The notes beneath the pieces are model-generated. The model saw only the letters and a list, made by a program, of their open reading frames with translations. It ran no database searches and had not been told where the DNA came from. Below are positions 1 to 11,754 of a stretch of 64,000 nt of DNA, piece by piece. The position numbers were made by a program, and so were the translations under genes. Source of the DNA: Cynocephalus volans (Eukaryota > Chordata > Mammalia > Dermoptera > Cynocephalidae); assembly GCF_027409185.1 (NCBI RefSeq), contig NC_084474.1, positions 10,719,382 through 10,783,381 of the forward strand, written 5' to 3'. Numbering within the stretch: position 1 is the first letter of the stretch; every line of letters begins with the position of its first letter.

Positions 1-246
1 CCTAATGATTTCTGCCATGTCAATTATCTTACTGTTCTTTTGTAACTACCCACGTTCCTTTTCTGTAACTTTCTGGCCTAGAGAATAAATACTGAGAGAA
101 GACCCTAGTTCGGAGTTATTTTCCCAGGAGGAATGCCTCTCTCTTGAGGGTTCCTGGAAATTAACCCCTTCGGAGCTTCTCACTGCTCAGAAAAAAATGG
201 GCTTTGAGTAATCCTTTGCATCTCCATGACCCTGGAAGAGGTGACA
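1..246 (+). mobile_element. 5' LTR of a class II endogenous retrovirus, cut by the window edge
   Basis: Positions 1-246 align base for base with 4418-4662, the end of a second LTR further right. Both copies end in GTGACA, a normal LTR terminus. By eye about 30 of 245 positions differ (roughly 12 percent), so the insertion is old. The TATA-like box here has decayed to AATAAATA at 84-91, whereas the 3' copy keeps TATAAATA. The start of this LTR lies outside the window. Confidence 0.8.
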
Positions 247-248
247 AA

Positions 249-266
249 TGTGCCCTGTGTGAGGAA
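249..266 (+). other. Candidate primer binding site (tRNA-Lys-like, degenerate)
   Basis: The sequence begins two bases after the LTR end, the expected place for a primer binding site. It starts TGTGCCCTGTGTGAGG, which loosely resembles a lysine-tRNA primer site with one base lost and several changes. The match is poor, so position is the main support. Confidence 0.3.
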
Positions 267-521
267 TTCTGACTCCACGGATCAGAGACTGACCTGCCAA
301 GCCTTGGAAAGTAAAGGACATCTGACATTTATATTTGCACATCCTGGTAAGGGAATACTCATCCTGATAAGGGAATCACAGGTGGCTCTAGATTAGCATT
401 GCATGCCTGCAGCAGGTCAAGCTAGCTTTCAACCTGAAGGTCTTTTTTTCTCTTTCTTTCACTTTTAAAGTATGAAAAATTCTTTAACAAAAGGGGAGAC
501 TCAACATAAATTACAACTTCA

Positions 522-647
522 ATGTCTCTTAAAGCAGCCAACTGTAAAGTAACTGAACAGCAGCTTGTAAAACTGTTAGTAGTTATTAGACAACAATATC
601 CTTGGTATCCCAAGGAAGGGAGACTTGACATAAAAATTTGGAAATGA
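522..647 (+). pseudogene. Gag matrix (MA) remnant of the class II provirus
   Basis: A 41-codon frame opens with ATG at 522 and ends in TGA at 645. Its residues include QLVKLLVVIRQQYPWYP followed by KEGRLD and a final KIWK. The hydrophobic helix, then aromatic-proline pair, then a Gly-x-Leu-Asp/Lys-Ile-Trp run, is the layout of the N-terminal matrix domain of betaretrovirus-like Gag, which targets Gag to the membrane. It lies about 275 bases after the LTR, where gag should begin. The frame is broken right after this segment, so no functional protein is expected. The family call is by eye only. Confidence 0.5.
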
Positions 648-671
648 ATTGGTCACTGCTTGATTTATACA

Positions 672-788
672 ATGGGTCTTGTCAAGGCATCCTATCTAAC
701 AGTTTGGAATCTATGTCAAGTCACTCTGAGACCTATTCTAGACTTTAACAAAAAGCAAAGACATGTTTATCTCACTGAAAAAGGATAA
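672..788 (+). pseudogene. Second gag matrix fragment, in another reading frame
   Basis: A 38-codon open stretch (ATG 672, stop 786) lies 24 bases after the first matrix fragment and in a different frame. It contains a Leu-Thr-Val-Trp-Asn-Leu-Cys run followed by Leu-Arg-Pro-Ile-Leu. This fits a continuation of the matrix domain after one or more indels. It is described as debris only. Confidence 0.35.
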
Positions 789-3785
789 AACTTAATCTTT
801 GCCAGTAACAGAAAAAACTTTAAATTGGACAAACTAAAGCAAAAGAAGTTAATATTTCTTTTCATGTTAGTTTTGTTTGAGCATGTTTTCTTTTCTTAAC
901 TGCATGTGCTTCTCTTCTTCACCAAAGACTCTGAGGCTTTATGAGAAATGCAGCCCTGGCACCAACCAGACCTCCTTTTGGGTCTGCTGCCTTTCTCTGG
1001 AAACCCCAAAAGTCAAATGGCTTCATCTCTGTTTAATAGCTCAGTTCTTAAGCTCAGTAACCCACTTGAGAAACAAAAACTAGACTAAAGTCTACCTGTT
1101 TTTGTTACCTTGCTTTCTTTAAAACAGGATAAGGCCTCACAGATAAGATTTAACATTCTTTAGAAACACAATTTAAACCTGACTGTCCTTTTATACTAGT
1201 GAGTTTTCTATTTTATCTGTCTCCTTATTAAATTTTAAACAAAACCTATAAAATCTTTATTGTTTGTTTATGTCTACATGTATATGTACATAAATGTATG
1301 TTATGGCTACATGTTCATATGTTCATGTCTGTATGTGTGTTTGTATTGCCTGCATAGTACCAAATTGGCTTATAATTAATATGCACTCATTAAATAAATA
1401 AGTATACTTTTCAAGTTCACATGACTTTAATTTTCTAAAGTTTTGATAAAATAAATATATTTCCAAAATTTGATTTAAACCTTTTGCCTAAATTTATCTT
1501 TAGATCAACACATTTTGCGGTAGGTTTAATGCTTGTTTAATTTGTTTAAGGACTAAAAGCTGTAAGAGAACTAGCTTCTGGGCTTCTCCCAAAGCCCTGT
1601 ACATATCTTGTTGTTAGCTCATTTTTGGTTTTAAGCCTCTAAATTCTGGACACTAAATATAGGGCCATGGTGAGATCAGAGGACAAAATGTGCCCACAGT
1701 ACATGGGCCATCAGCTACAGGACAAAACCCAATAAATCTCCTCCTTATCTCAGCTCTGCCTCCTGGCCATGCTGGGAGAAACAATATCTTTTAGATATTA
1801 TCTTTATGAATGCTGTTCTCTGCCTTAAGCTCCACATGGCCTCTCTGGATTCCACATGGCCCTAAATGCCATGTGGGTACTTGGGACCCAGGATGGCTGG
1901 TGAAAGGAGACCTATGCCCAATATCTCATAGGCCCTAGTTAACATTAACTGATAAGGGTATAGATTTATACACCAAGTTTTTGGCTGGGAAACCATAAGT
2001 ATTTATTTGTTAAAAATAGCTGAGGCTCAAACTGGGCTTTGTGTAATCTGCTCTAACAAATGGATTCCCATTTACTAACCTGAATGTATAAAAATGTTCT
2101 TATCAGCACACATCTTTGCTTGGGTTTACTAAACAAACAGGATTACATTTGTCTTTGCCAGAGGCTTTTAAGTTATAAACCCTGCCAAAAACAGAAAAAC
2201 CTTTCTGTATATAATTTTTAGGCAAATGAGGCCTATTTAACGTTGATTAAAAAAAAAAGGCAAGTAGGTAAAAAGGAGAGGTGATATAAAAAAAGCTATG
2301 GATGTGAAGATGTAGTTGTGATTAAAATGCTAAAGGGAAATAAAATATTTATATGTGAAAAGACATCTGGTACAATGTATTCTTGTCCTAGAGTAAAATA
2401 ACCTGGTATTTAAAAAATAAAAAGTATAGAAAAAAAATGAAAAGTCTAAAGCATGTCACCAAATGTCTGAGCAAGTCATGATAATGGTTTGTGTAGATAA
2501 GTTGGTTAAAAAGGTTTTACAGTAAAAGGATTGACTGGATTTAAAAACAAATTATGTGTGAGTTTTTCTAAAAATTAATATAAAAATATTCAATACAGAG
2601 TTAAAGTTTCCTCTCCTACATTAAAACAACCGGATTTCCTGAAAGCACTTAACTACTCTTAATAAAAAATTGTGAAAAGCTTTCTTTATCTTTGAAATAA
2701 CTGGCCTAGGAAACTTATTTCATGTTTTATCATAACTTCTTGTGCTCTCTCCCTTTGAAATCCTTTGCCACTTTGGTTTTATTTTTGTAACGACTTTTGA
2801 GTATTTTAAGCCTTTGTTATTCAACTAACTTTCCAAAATCAAATCCTAAACCCTCAGACTTGAACTAACTTTGAGAGGTTCCAAGGGCCCTGGAGCTTCT
2901 CAAAGGATATATAAGAGATGCATCAAAACCAACTGGCTTATTTGATAAATTAGACTATATGGGAAAGCATCATCAGTACTGAGATGTTATGAATATGTGT
3001 TCCAAAATTATGTAAGATTCTCAAAAATCTATGTCTTATAAAATGCTATCAATCATAATCTTTGTTAAATAATAATTTTAAAGTGTTATATCCTAAACTA
3101 GCAGATAACAGTTTATTCTAATGAAGAAACTCATGGGTTTGTGAAATTACTCACCAAGGTCAAAATAACAAAAGTTAATTATGTAAAGCTAATGAACTGA
3201 TTAAAAGGAATAGTAGGTTTTTACAATTTTTATTTTGAAACATCACTCATTAATGTCTTGTTTTCCAGATTTAAGAAAACTCTCTCTCTTAAGCTATCTA
3301 TAACTAACAGCAGTTTGGCAAAATATAATTTAAAACAAAGATAAAAGCATTTCTTTTCTCTCTATTTGATCCCCCCAAATTTAATAACTTTGAGTATCTT
3401 TATGACTATTATGGTAATGTGGCTGTTTTCATAAGTTCAATAAAAATTGACTCTCTCCTTATAATAGGATATAATTTAAAACTTTGGTTATAAGATAGCA
3501 TGTCCCTTCTACATTCCTGACACCTCTTCGTGTTGCCCTAATTTGTCCTAATTGCTGTTTCATCTTTCCCCCCGATGTGGGACATGACAACCTGGAAATG
3601 AGCCATCCCAGTGCTGAGGGATCTATACAAAGAAAAGTAAAACATTTTCAATCAGAAAATTGATCATCAATGCTTTTACGAGGAATGCCTTGATCGATAA
3701 GGGGGAAATAATATCTTGTCTACAAAAGCAGTTCTCTAAAGTTTCATGGACTTAAAGGGGGTGCTTATGACTTGGATGAAACATC

Positions 3786-4134
3786 TTGTTCCTAAACAGA
3801 AGATTTGTGATTGATCAGGAAATTTTACAAAGATTAGATGCTTTGGAAGTAGTGATGTCCTGGACAGGTGAACACCAACAAGCTCTCTGGACTCAAAATC
3901 AACTATTGTGTGGAACAGAACCCCATTCCAGAGTTTCAACAGCTGGTGATAACAACCCAATTCACACCACCAAGAATGATGCTGATGCAACAGCCCTGGG
4001 AGGTGATGACGTCATCAGTCCTCACCTGGGATAAATTAAAAGACTTGCAAAATGATAGTAGCATTGCTTTAACAAGATGTTTTTGTCTTAACTGTGAAAC
4101 CTTGATCTATAGCTTCTGCTTTTTATTTAAATAA
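3786..4134 (+). pseudogene. Envelope transmembrane-subunit-like remnant, frameshifted
   Basis: Two overlapping frames (3786-4034 and 3868-4134) each hold part of an apparent former env region. The first carries RLDALEVVMSWTGEH and then a Leu-Leu-Cys, reminiscent of the ectodomain heptad region of betaretrovirus-like transmembrane envelope subunits. The second continues with a Trp-containing segment. No membrane-spanning segment or fusion peptide is readable and the frame is broken. It sits just upstream of the polypurine tract, where the end of env belongs. The assignment is an inference from residue pattern and position. Confidence 0.4.
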
Positions 4135-4154
4135 ATAAATAAATAAATAAATAA
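4129..4154 (+). repeat. (AAAT)n microsatellite
   Basis: About six AAAT units directly before the polypurine tract of the provirus. Confidence 0.9.
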
Positions 4155-4160
4155 GGGGGA
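4153..4160 (+). other. Polypurine tract of the class II provirus
   Basis: AAGGGGGA immediately before the 3' LTR. This is the expected second-strand priming site of a retroviral element. Confidence 0.55.
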
Positions 4161-4662
4161 TAAGTGGAGTAACATTTATAAAGCAAATGTAATATGTGGA
4201 GTGTACTAACATTAATAAAGCAAATGTATTTCACAGGGCCTAGCTTCCAAGGCCCTGTAGTTTCAGGTATAGTCTAACTTTTTAAAATTACACATAGAAA
4301 TGTTAACCTTGCAAAAGACAGGAAACTTTCCCTTGGCTAAAGTCTCTGTTGTAGATAAAGAAATGTAACACAGCAAAACTGCTGGCTCTAAGGGCAGATG
4401 TCTTTGATGCAGCCAAACCTAATGATTGTTGCCATGACAATTATCTTACTGTTCTTTTGTAACCACCTATGTTCCTTTTCTGTTACTTTCTGGCCTGGAG
4501 TATAAATACTGAGAGAAGACCCTAGTTCGGAGTTATTTTCCCAGGAGGAATGCCTCTCTGTTGAGCGTTCCTGGAAACTGACTCCTTCAGGGCTTCTCAC
4601 TGCCCCGAAGAAATGGGCTTTGAGTAATCCTCTGCGTCTCTGTCATCTTGGGAGTAGTGACA
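4161..4662 (+). mobile_element. 3' LTR of the class II provirus
   Basis: The last 245 bases match 1-246. The left boundary is set by the polypurine tract and the right boundary by the last shared bases GTGACA. The first 75 bases hold an imperfect tandem duplication of about 35-38 bases, with two copies ending in AAAGCAAATGTA at 4180-4191 and about 4220. A TATAAATA box sits at 4501-4508. The six bases after the LTR (GCTTCC) would be the target duplication, but the left flank is outside the window. Confidence 0.75.
4501..4508 (+). promoter_or_regulatory. LTR TATA box
   Basis: TATAAATA about 160 bases before the LTR end, intact here and altered in the 5' LTR. It marks the old retroviral promoter; nothing shows that it is active. 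Confidence 0.45.
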
Positions 4663-6719
4663 GCTTCCCTTCCTTTGTGTGAGTGCTTTCATAGTTCGAA
4701 CCACTTTTAAGCTTTTTATTGTTTATTTTGATCAGTTTCAGAAAACAAGATTTCATCTTCTGGCTTCATTCTGACATTATTTAACTTTCTTATCTTGCTT
4801 CAGAGGAGCCTCTGAAATAAAAAAAAAAATGACACAAATTTGGTGTTCTTGAGACCTATCCTAGGAGGCTTTGATTCTGTCTTGAAGCAAACACAGCATG
4901 TTGTAGACTGACTTTCTCTATTTCTGACAGTGGCTTGGTACAAGTGTTATAAGAACTCCCTCTCTTCTACTTTGTAATATAACATCAAGACATGAGCAAC
5001 CTTATGAAAACACAATTCTGACCAGCACCAGTGACATAATCCTCTTCTCCACGGCTTAAATTTTATAATTGAAATTAACAGCCCAAGGGTGGCACTGATG
5101 TTAAATAGCATAATTGTTAAATAGCATAATCTGTTTCAACATCGTAGTTTTGAGAATTTCCACATAGCACCTTAAAGGAGTATTTTAAGTGGTGGAGGAG
5201 TATTTTAAGATGCACTCTTAATAGTGCCTCTTTACTAAACCAGTTTGGTATTTATAAATACCTAGGGGGGAAAAGTTACTGAAATTGCATTGCCAACTTC
5301 AGAACAATTTTTTAAAAGCTTATTTAACATTAATGTAGTATACAATTACTGTTGAGCTACTGCCAAGAGTGCTGGGAGAACAGAGGATATGAATGTCCCA
5401 GTGTGCCTGAAAATAATTTTAATTTACAAAATCCTACTCAAGTTGCTGTATGTAGACTTACATTTGAGGGCAGATTCTGCAAAAAGAGTAGAACATTTGT
5501 AAAAGTATGCAAATATACGTCAGAATGAAGCCCCAGGCACATTAAAGCCCCTGAAATTGCATGACCCTAGGGGAGACATTACATGGTTTTTAAAAGGACA
5601 AAATACTTCAAGAGACTACAGATTTAGCAGAAGAGTTCAAAAGTGGCTTTAAGAAAAAGGGGTGAAACATGTTGCTTAGACAGCCCTCGCTCATGGGGTC
5701 CCTCTCATAGTCTCACTTTTTCTTTGGTCCCTGTGTTTCTCAAGTGTCTCTCCTAGCCTCTCTATTATTTTATTAAGCTGCAAAAGTCAGCATTCTTTAT
5801 TTCTACTTCTTCTTCCAGGTTATACTTTGGGGACCTTATGTTTTAACTAAAAAAACATATTTTCCTAAACTAAAACCCATCTATTCTGAAATGAATTATG
5901 TATCTTCCCTAGTGTTTTAAATATCATTTTTTCCTTAACGCCATATCATATCATCATATTTTCCTGTTTAATAAAATGCTTTCATAGTAAAATTATATAA
6001 AAATTGCAAATTATTATTAGATTGAAAGAAGGCAGCATAACATTTAAAATATAAATAAGCAAACCTTGTATTTAAAACTCTGAATTGGAGCTATTGTACC
6101 TTTGTCAATTACTTTTTAGATTATGCAGAGATTATTTTGCAGTGGCACCACAGAGCATCAGTTTTCTCTGAAGTCCTGCCATCTATTGGTTAATTCACAC
6201 AATAAGAATTTATTCTAACAGAATTTTGAAAACCACCACCACAAGAAAATGATTGTTTTTCTATTTTCTATTATACAATAGAAAACAGGTGTATTCTTTG
6301 TAGAATTATGTAAATTTTTCAAAAACAAACTCTACAATGAAACTTTAAATATAAATTTTAGTGCCAGTAATTAAGTACCATTATTTTTATTAGACATTTT
6401 TTTTTTATGGAGTTGTAGGGAAAGCTGAAGAGTTGAGCCAGAGCTTAATAAATATCATATCATATCTAACCACTAAAAAATATAATACCAATATTCATGT
6501 GTGCATTATTATTTTCATTTTAGAGGAAAAGGAAGTAGATTTCAGAGAAGTTGAATAACATCCACAGTAACTCACAGACACTTATTGAACATGCCCCAGG
6601 CTGTCACCACATCCAAGTCCTGCAGTGAGCACACAAGGAAGATGAAGTCCCTCTACTTAGAAATTAAAATCTTAGTGATGGGAAGAAGAACTGAAGAATA
6701 AGCTATATTGTTTCAAAGA
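4663..6719. other. Intergenic, nothing recognised
   Basis: AT-rich sequence with short homopolymers and no convincing exon, RNA gene or named repeat that I could recognise. Confidence 0.5.
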
Positions 6720-6870
6720 CATCTCACTGCTACTACTTCACTTCATCCTTACCACTATGGCAGTGAGGCAATATTATTCCCATTTCCTATGTAAGAAAAT
6801 GGGATTTAAAGCTAAGGAATTTGGTCACAGCATCACTGTGGTGGAACTAGATTCTGATTCAGGTGCTCAG
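6720..6870 (+). repeat. MIR/L2-class ancient repeat fragment
   Basis: It reads like the 'cases in tissue' portion common to MIR-type elements: CATCCTTACCACTATGGC, then an ATTATTCCCATTT segment, then AAAATGGGATTTAAAGC. Heavily diverged. Confidence 0.5.
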
Positions 6871-6989
6871 ATCTATATCCCACACTCTTTCTACCTGTCA
6901 AATGAGTGAGCAACTTTTCACCTTAATTATGAAGGAGAAGAAAGAACCAGGTGGCAAAATGAAAGTAAGCAGAAGCTTGGAGGAGAGTT

Positions 6990-7600
6990 TGTTAAAGTAT
7001 ATCTGTTACTGTAAAACAAACTACCCCAAACCTTTGTGGCTTAAAACCTCAATCATTTTATGTACTCACGATTCTGAGATTAGAAATTTAGACAAGGCTC
7101 AGCAGGACGGTTCTTCCTGTGCCATGTGACGTCTCCTAGGATTGGAATGTCCAAGATGATGTCCACTTGACTCCTTTATGGCTCCTCAGCTAAGATGGTT
7201 TTAACAGCTGGGGGCTGTTAGGACTGTTTAGCTGATATGTCTAATATGTCTAGAATCTGAAGATCTTTCTGTTGGCTGTGTTCCTCGTTCTTCTCTGTGT
7301 AGTCTGAAGTCTCTCTCTCTCTCTCTTTCAGGGGCCTGTCCACATGGTATCATCACATGATTTCTTCACATGGTCTTTCCAGCAGGTTGGCCACACTTCT
7401 TACATGGAAGCTCAGGACTCCCAAGAGTGTGAAATTCCGGAACTTCTTCAGGTTACTCACAGAACTGACACAGCATCTTTCCTGTTATATTGTTTTAATT
7501 TAATCAAGTCACAAACTCAGCCTGGACTCAAGGGTAAGCATGAATACTAAGAAGAGTGATTAAATGGAGGCACCAATTTAACAGACCACCATAACCCTAC
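6990..7600. repeat. Interspersed mammalian repeat, family not resolved
   Basis: The motif CTGTTACTGTAAAACAAAC followed by TACCCCAAACCTTTGTGGC is a common mammalian repeat start, and the unit seems to end near the ACCACCATAACCC at about 7590. It looks LTR-like, but I cannot name the family from memory. A CT microsatellite lies at 7311-7327. Confidence 0.45.
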
Positions 7601-8049
7601 CCCTAGTGAATCACATTTATACCATATATATCATACATTCACCCACTATAGTGCCATCAAATGTATCATCCTATCATGACATAGGGTTCAGGTTTGAGGT
7701 CCAGAATCTTTTTATGTAAATTAGGTCCAGGTACAGATCATGCTCTCAACCTGAATTCTGTGAAATAAAATTTGAAGTTATCTGCTTTCCATACACCTGA
7801 CACACATAGGTGAAGCAGTGACAGGAAAACCAAACAGACACCCCTGTTCAAAAAGGGGGAAGACAGGAGGCCCATACCAGTCACGGATCTACAGTAATTT
7901 TGAAATCCTGACAGTGTAAATTTCTAGTTCCCTGATTAGGTCCCAATTTTGCCCACTGGGAGTGTCTGTTCATGGTCTGTGGCCCTCCCTTCAGAGTCAT
8001 ATTCCTTTCCCACAAGAAATGGCTTTTATGTGGAGTTGAATAGCTTTCC
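7601..8049. other. Intergenic, nothing recognised
   Basis: No coding or named repeat seen. Confidence 0.4.
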
Positions 8050-8560
8050 CCAACTGTGCTCTGGGGTTCCCAAGACCACCCTCAGCCTCAATGGTTCACC
8101 AGAAGGATTTACAGGACTCAGAAGCTTGATACACAAAGGCAAAAGGTGTATGGGATGATGTCTAGGAAAAACCAGGAGCAAGCTTTCAGCTGTCCTATTC
8201 TAGCAGAATGTACTTAATTCTTTCAGCAATGATGTGTGACCACCAGAGCAGCTCACCCAAATCCTGGTGTCCAGTGCTTCACTGGAGTCAGTCACATGGG
8301 CATACAGTGCCTACTTGACTTGGCCACTCAGAATCCTCTTTCCCTTGGCAGAACAGGCATTTGTTCACCACAGCATACACTAGCTGGCCAAACTGGTACT
8401 GCATGTCCCAAGTCCTCAGGCATACAAAAGCACTCTTCTCAAGCAGAATATTCCAGGGTCACCGAGCTCATCTTCCAGGAACCAGATAAGGGCCAGTTCT
8501 GAAAACAGATCTTTCTTGGGAATGTGCAGGGTTTGAGTAACCCAGGTCTATTGCTACTGA
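8050..8560 (-). mobile_element. Probable solo LTR of an old endogenous retrovirus
   Basis: The run GGTTCCCAAGACCACCCTCA followed by GGTTCACCAGAAGGATT, and a later CAGCAATGATGTGTGAC, belong to a widespread mammalian LTR pattern, seen here in reverse orientation. The family name and exact ends are uncertain. Confidence 0.45.
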
Positions 8561-9699
8561 GTTAACCTTTTCCTGCACAACCTAAAATTCTCTTCCTTTT
8601 GAACTGTCTCTGGCCTTTTTAGTTCAACATAGTATAATTCTTTTAGAAAGTTAAAATATATCAAATTACAAATCCAGTGTATTTGATAAAAGCTATACCC
8701 AAAAGTCTCTTCAAGACCTCCCTCCGGTTTGGGATCAGAGTCAGAGTGATATGGAATAAATTATGATTCTTAGAAGATCTGCTGTCTATCTGAATGAATC
8801 TATGAGGTTTTGTTTTAAGTCGTAACAAAATGTCTCACAGGTTTTTTTTCCATGATCACTTTTTTCACTGGAAGTGCCCTAGATTTGACCTTTGCTCTGA
8901 GTAAATTGTTAATTCTGAGACTATTTGGGTATGAAAGACTGGGGATGAGTTTTATTTTGGAATCCATCAAGTCCTGGTTTCTTTAGTTTCCTGTAAATTC
9001 TGCTTGAAAATAAAACAGTTCCTTCCTTAGCTTACTTTATTTCTTTCATATTTTACCACAGGCAGCTAAAAGAAGCCAGTTGTATTTTCAATATTCTGCC
9101 ACGCATCATCAGCCGGATCCGTCATATTATCAGAAACTCCTTCTGCTGTCCACTTGCTGGAAGCAGCGTTTTTGCACATTGCTCTGCTGATACGCACATC
9201 AAGTCCCCATTCCTTGCTGACCTTCCAGCCTTCACCATCGTGTGAAGCATCTTCAGGCTTGTCTTACTGCCTGGCCTCAAACCTAATGTGGCATGGCTCA
9301 GTGTTTAAGTCTCCTACTGTGAAATTTAGCAATTTTCCTTAAAAGTCCATCAGGTTTTGCTGTATCAACATCAGTCACGGGGACATTTTTCAGGTACATG
9401 TGAGTTCATGATTTTCTTACGCCCATTAGTTTAATTTTCCTTTTTATTGTACATCATCTCACTTCATTTGTCTTAACGCTTTATCCTCCAAGTCTCTTTT
9501 GTCTGTATTACTGTATCTATACTATCTTTCTTTTGGTTTGCCTATCACATCTTTTTTCAATTCTTTATTTTCAAATTTCTGAGTTGCTTTGTTTCACTTC
9601 TGTCTTACATAAGCATCCCGTTGCTGGATTTTTTTTTTTTTAAATCCTCTTTACAGTAGTAATGATTACACACCCATTTGGACATATTTCTAAGGTCTA
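8561..9699. other. Intergenic, nothing firm
   Basis: A T-rich section at 9440-9640 resembles diverged antisense LINE sequence, but not clearly enough to annotate. Confidence 0.4.
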
Positions 9700-9734
9700 G
9701 TTTTGTGTTCTGTTTACCATCTATGAGGACATGC

Positions 9735-9950
9735 CATTTGATCTGACACCTTAAGGGTGAGAAACATCCAACCTTGGGACATGTCCTCCGCAGGCAGAGA
9801 AAAGAGCAAATGCAAAGTGAGGAGGTAGGAAAACTTAGACTTGAGGGTTAGAGAGGAGGCCACAGTGGCCAAAGTGAAGTAAGAGGGTCCCGTGGGTGGA
9901 GGGGCTTGTGGCCCTGGTGAATGTTGGGGGAGTCCTGTGCCCTCATGGAG
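9735..9950. repeat. Ancient interspersed repeat, left part
   Basis: The stretch with GGCAGAGAAAAGAGCAAATG, GAGGTTAGAGAGGAGGCCAC and GGGGCTTGTGGCCCTGGT follows the order of a common mammalian repeat. The same family resumes at 10366 and recurs at 48780-49120. I do not recall its name. Confidence 0.4.
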
Positions 9951-10365
9951 GGAGCTCATCATTAGGGGAAGGGTCCTGGCTTCTTTCCATTCCAGTGAGT
10001 TCACTGGATGGCGAGACTGGCAGAGAGCAGCAGAGCGAGCATATCCCTCTGGGCTCTCTCTTTGTTGGGGGATCCGCCTGCCTGCAGAGGGCGTGTGTCA
10101 GGTCTGGGCTCCACCATGGGATCGATGCTGTCTGCTCCTGGGCTGGAGCCTGTGCTTGTCCACAGCACCACTGTCCAGTCCAGGTCCGCAGCATCAGCAG
10201 CCCCACTGGGCCCACACCCCGAAGCATTCTCTAAACGGTGGTATCAGAAGCAAAGACTGTGCTTTGACTGCTCTATGCCTGACTCCTGTGTCTAGCAAGA
10301 CACAGACATATTATTTGGTCAGCACATTTAAACAAACAAACAAACAAACAAATAAAAAACAGTAT
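9951..10365 (+). mobile_element. Candidate retroposed insert with (AAAC)n tail
   Basis: A GC-richer segment of about 400 bases interrupts the ancient repeat and ends in an (AAAC)n-type tail at 10329-10356. This is the structure of an L1-mobilised transcript or a SINE-like element. No target duplication is obvious and I do not recognise the body. Overlapping frames here (up to 163 codons) lack any known motif and look like chance open frames in GC-rich DNA. Confidence 0.35.
10329..10356 (+). repeat. (AAAC)n tract
   Basis: Six to seven AAAC units, ending AAATAAAAAAC. Confidence 0.9.
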
Positions 10366-10900
10366 TTTTTCAAATTATCATAAGGTTTTGAAAGGTTTTA
10401 AGTAGTGGCTTGGGGGTGAAATGACCTAATTTATGCTCTATAAAGATTATTTTGGCTACTGAGAATAGAACAGAATGTAGCTGTAAAACATAGAAGCTCC
10501 TCAGCAGTCCAGCCAAGAAAAAAAGTGGGTTAACTTGAGATTTATTTAGATTGGCGTGTGGAATAAATGATAAGGAGCGGTTTATGGTATTCCTTAATTT
10601 TTAGGTTTAGGAATTGAGTGGAAGATGCTGCTAGGCATTTAGGTGAAAAGCCTGGGGAGGACATTCAGGAACTGTGCTTGGGATTTGTTGAGTTTGAAAT
10701 GTCCATTGGTCAAGCACAGATATCAGGTACGTCACTGGCCTGAATGCTGCAGTTTAGGGTTGCGTTGGCAGTGGAGGCATACGTTTGGGAACCGTCGGCT
10801 ATAGGTGATACTTAATGCCTTTGGATTCTGGAGGAAACATGACAGGTATTTGATAGCTATACTCATGTGGTGGGTAAGGGTGAGGCCATAACAAGGTGAA
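10366..10900. repeat. Ancient interspersed repeat, right part
   Basis: It resumes with GGTTTTGAAAGGTTTTAAGT and later GTCCATTGGTCAAGCACAGA, in the same order as in related copies. It is the continuation of the element at 9735-9950. Confidence 0.4.
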
Positions 10901-11754
10901 CTTGGGGAGGAACCGAGGACAGTGCAGTCCCTATAATTACCAGCAGTGGCAATGGTTGCTTTGTGAACTTATCACTCTGGTCACTGTTGAGCCAGCCAGG
11001 CCGGGGTACGGCCCGAGGCTGCAGGAGCGGTGGCAGGGGGGGCTATGTCTGACCACGAGCATGAACCCCTCTGATGCGATCTCTGATTCTAAAATTACTT
11101 ACCTCACTCCTTTATAATTTATTGCTAATGTATAATTTTATGCATGTTATTCATTTCATCCAAAATAGACAAAATTTTAGAAAGTAGAAAAATGTATATA
11201 TCGACGCTCAAATAAGAAAAAGAATTGACTTTAATGTTGATGCTGATTAACTAAAAAGAGTAGTTCAAAATGTATTGGGGAAAAACACTAAAATCTAAAG
11301 GAACAGAAGCACATGTAACATCTATGGATTATTATGTAATTTTTTGCTATGAAAATTTTGGATCCACTTGGAAGAATGAATAAAGGTACAAGGAAAATGT
11401 CCCAAAGTATTCGAAAGTTTTCTTGTTTCTTTAACTATAAAAACTAGCAGCTTCATACCATAAAAGGATTTTTTTTCTTTTTAATGATACAAAGTATACT
11501 AAAACCATCACAACCACAGCCAGGAAAATATCTACAAATAGATTGTCCTCCTGTTATTAGATTGGTGCTAATAATTATCCCGGCGCCAAGTGCAGCTTGG
11601 AGAGCTGCTGAGGGAAGGACTTGCAGACCGGTTCTCCCAGTGAGACACGCTGGGACCAAGAGACGCGTGGAATTGAATTAAAACCCTGATAGAGCTACTC
11701 GTTTTCTCTTCGCTGACACGAGTAAGTTCATCAGGCATTCTGGTGAACCTCACA
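10901..11754. other. Intergenic, nothing recognised
   Basis: Mixed composition; GC content rises from about 11560 towards the CpG-rich block. Confidence 0.4.

Larger units (their letters stand above)
247..4160 (+). mobile_element. Internal region of the class II provirus, short and decayed
   Basis: This is the 3.9-kb stretch between the two LTRs, much shorter than a complete betaretrovirus-like interior. It is very AT-rich and full of stops. I can recognise matrix-like gag debris near the left end (522-788) and transmembrane-envelope-like debris near the right end (3786-4134). In the roughly 3 kb between (about 790-3780) I see no protease, reverse transcriptase or integrase motif. The element is therefore internally deleted, or decayed beyond reading by eye. 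Class II assignment rests on the gag and env resemblance and is moderately secure. Confidence 0.65.

Noticed and set aside
9714..10383. Overlapping frames of 94-163 codons on both strands
   Set aside because: No recognisable domain; the plus-strand frame runs into the AAAC tail, so it is more likely retroelement-related or chance.
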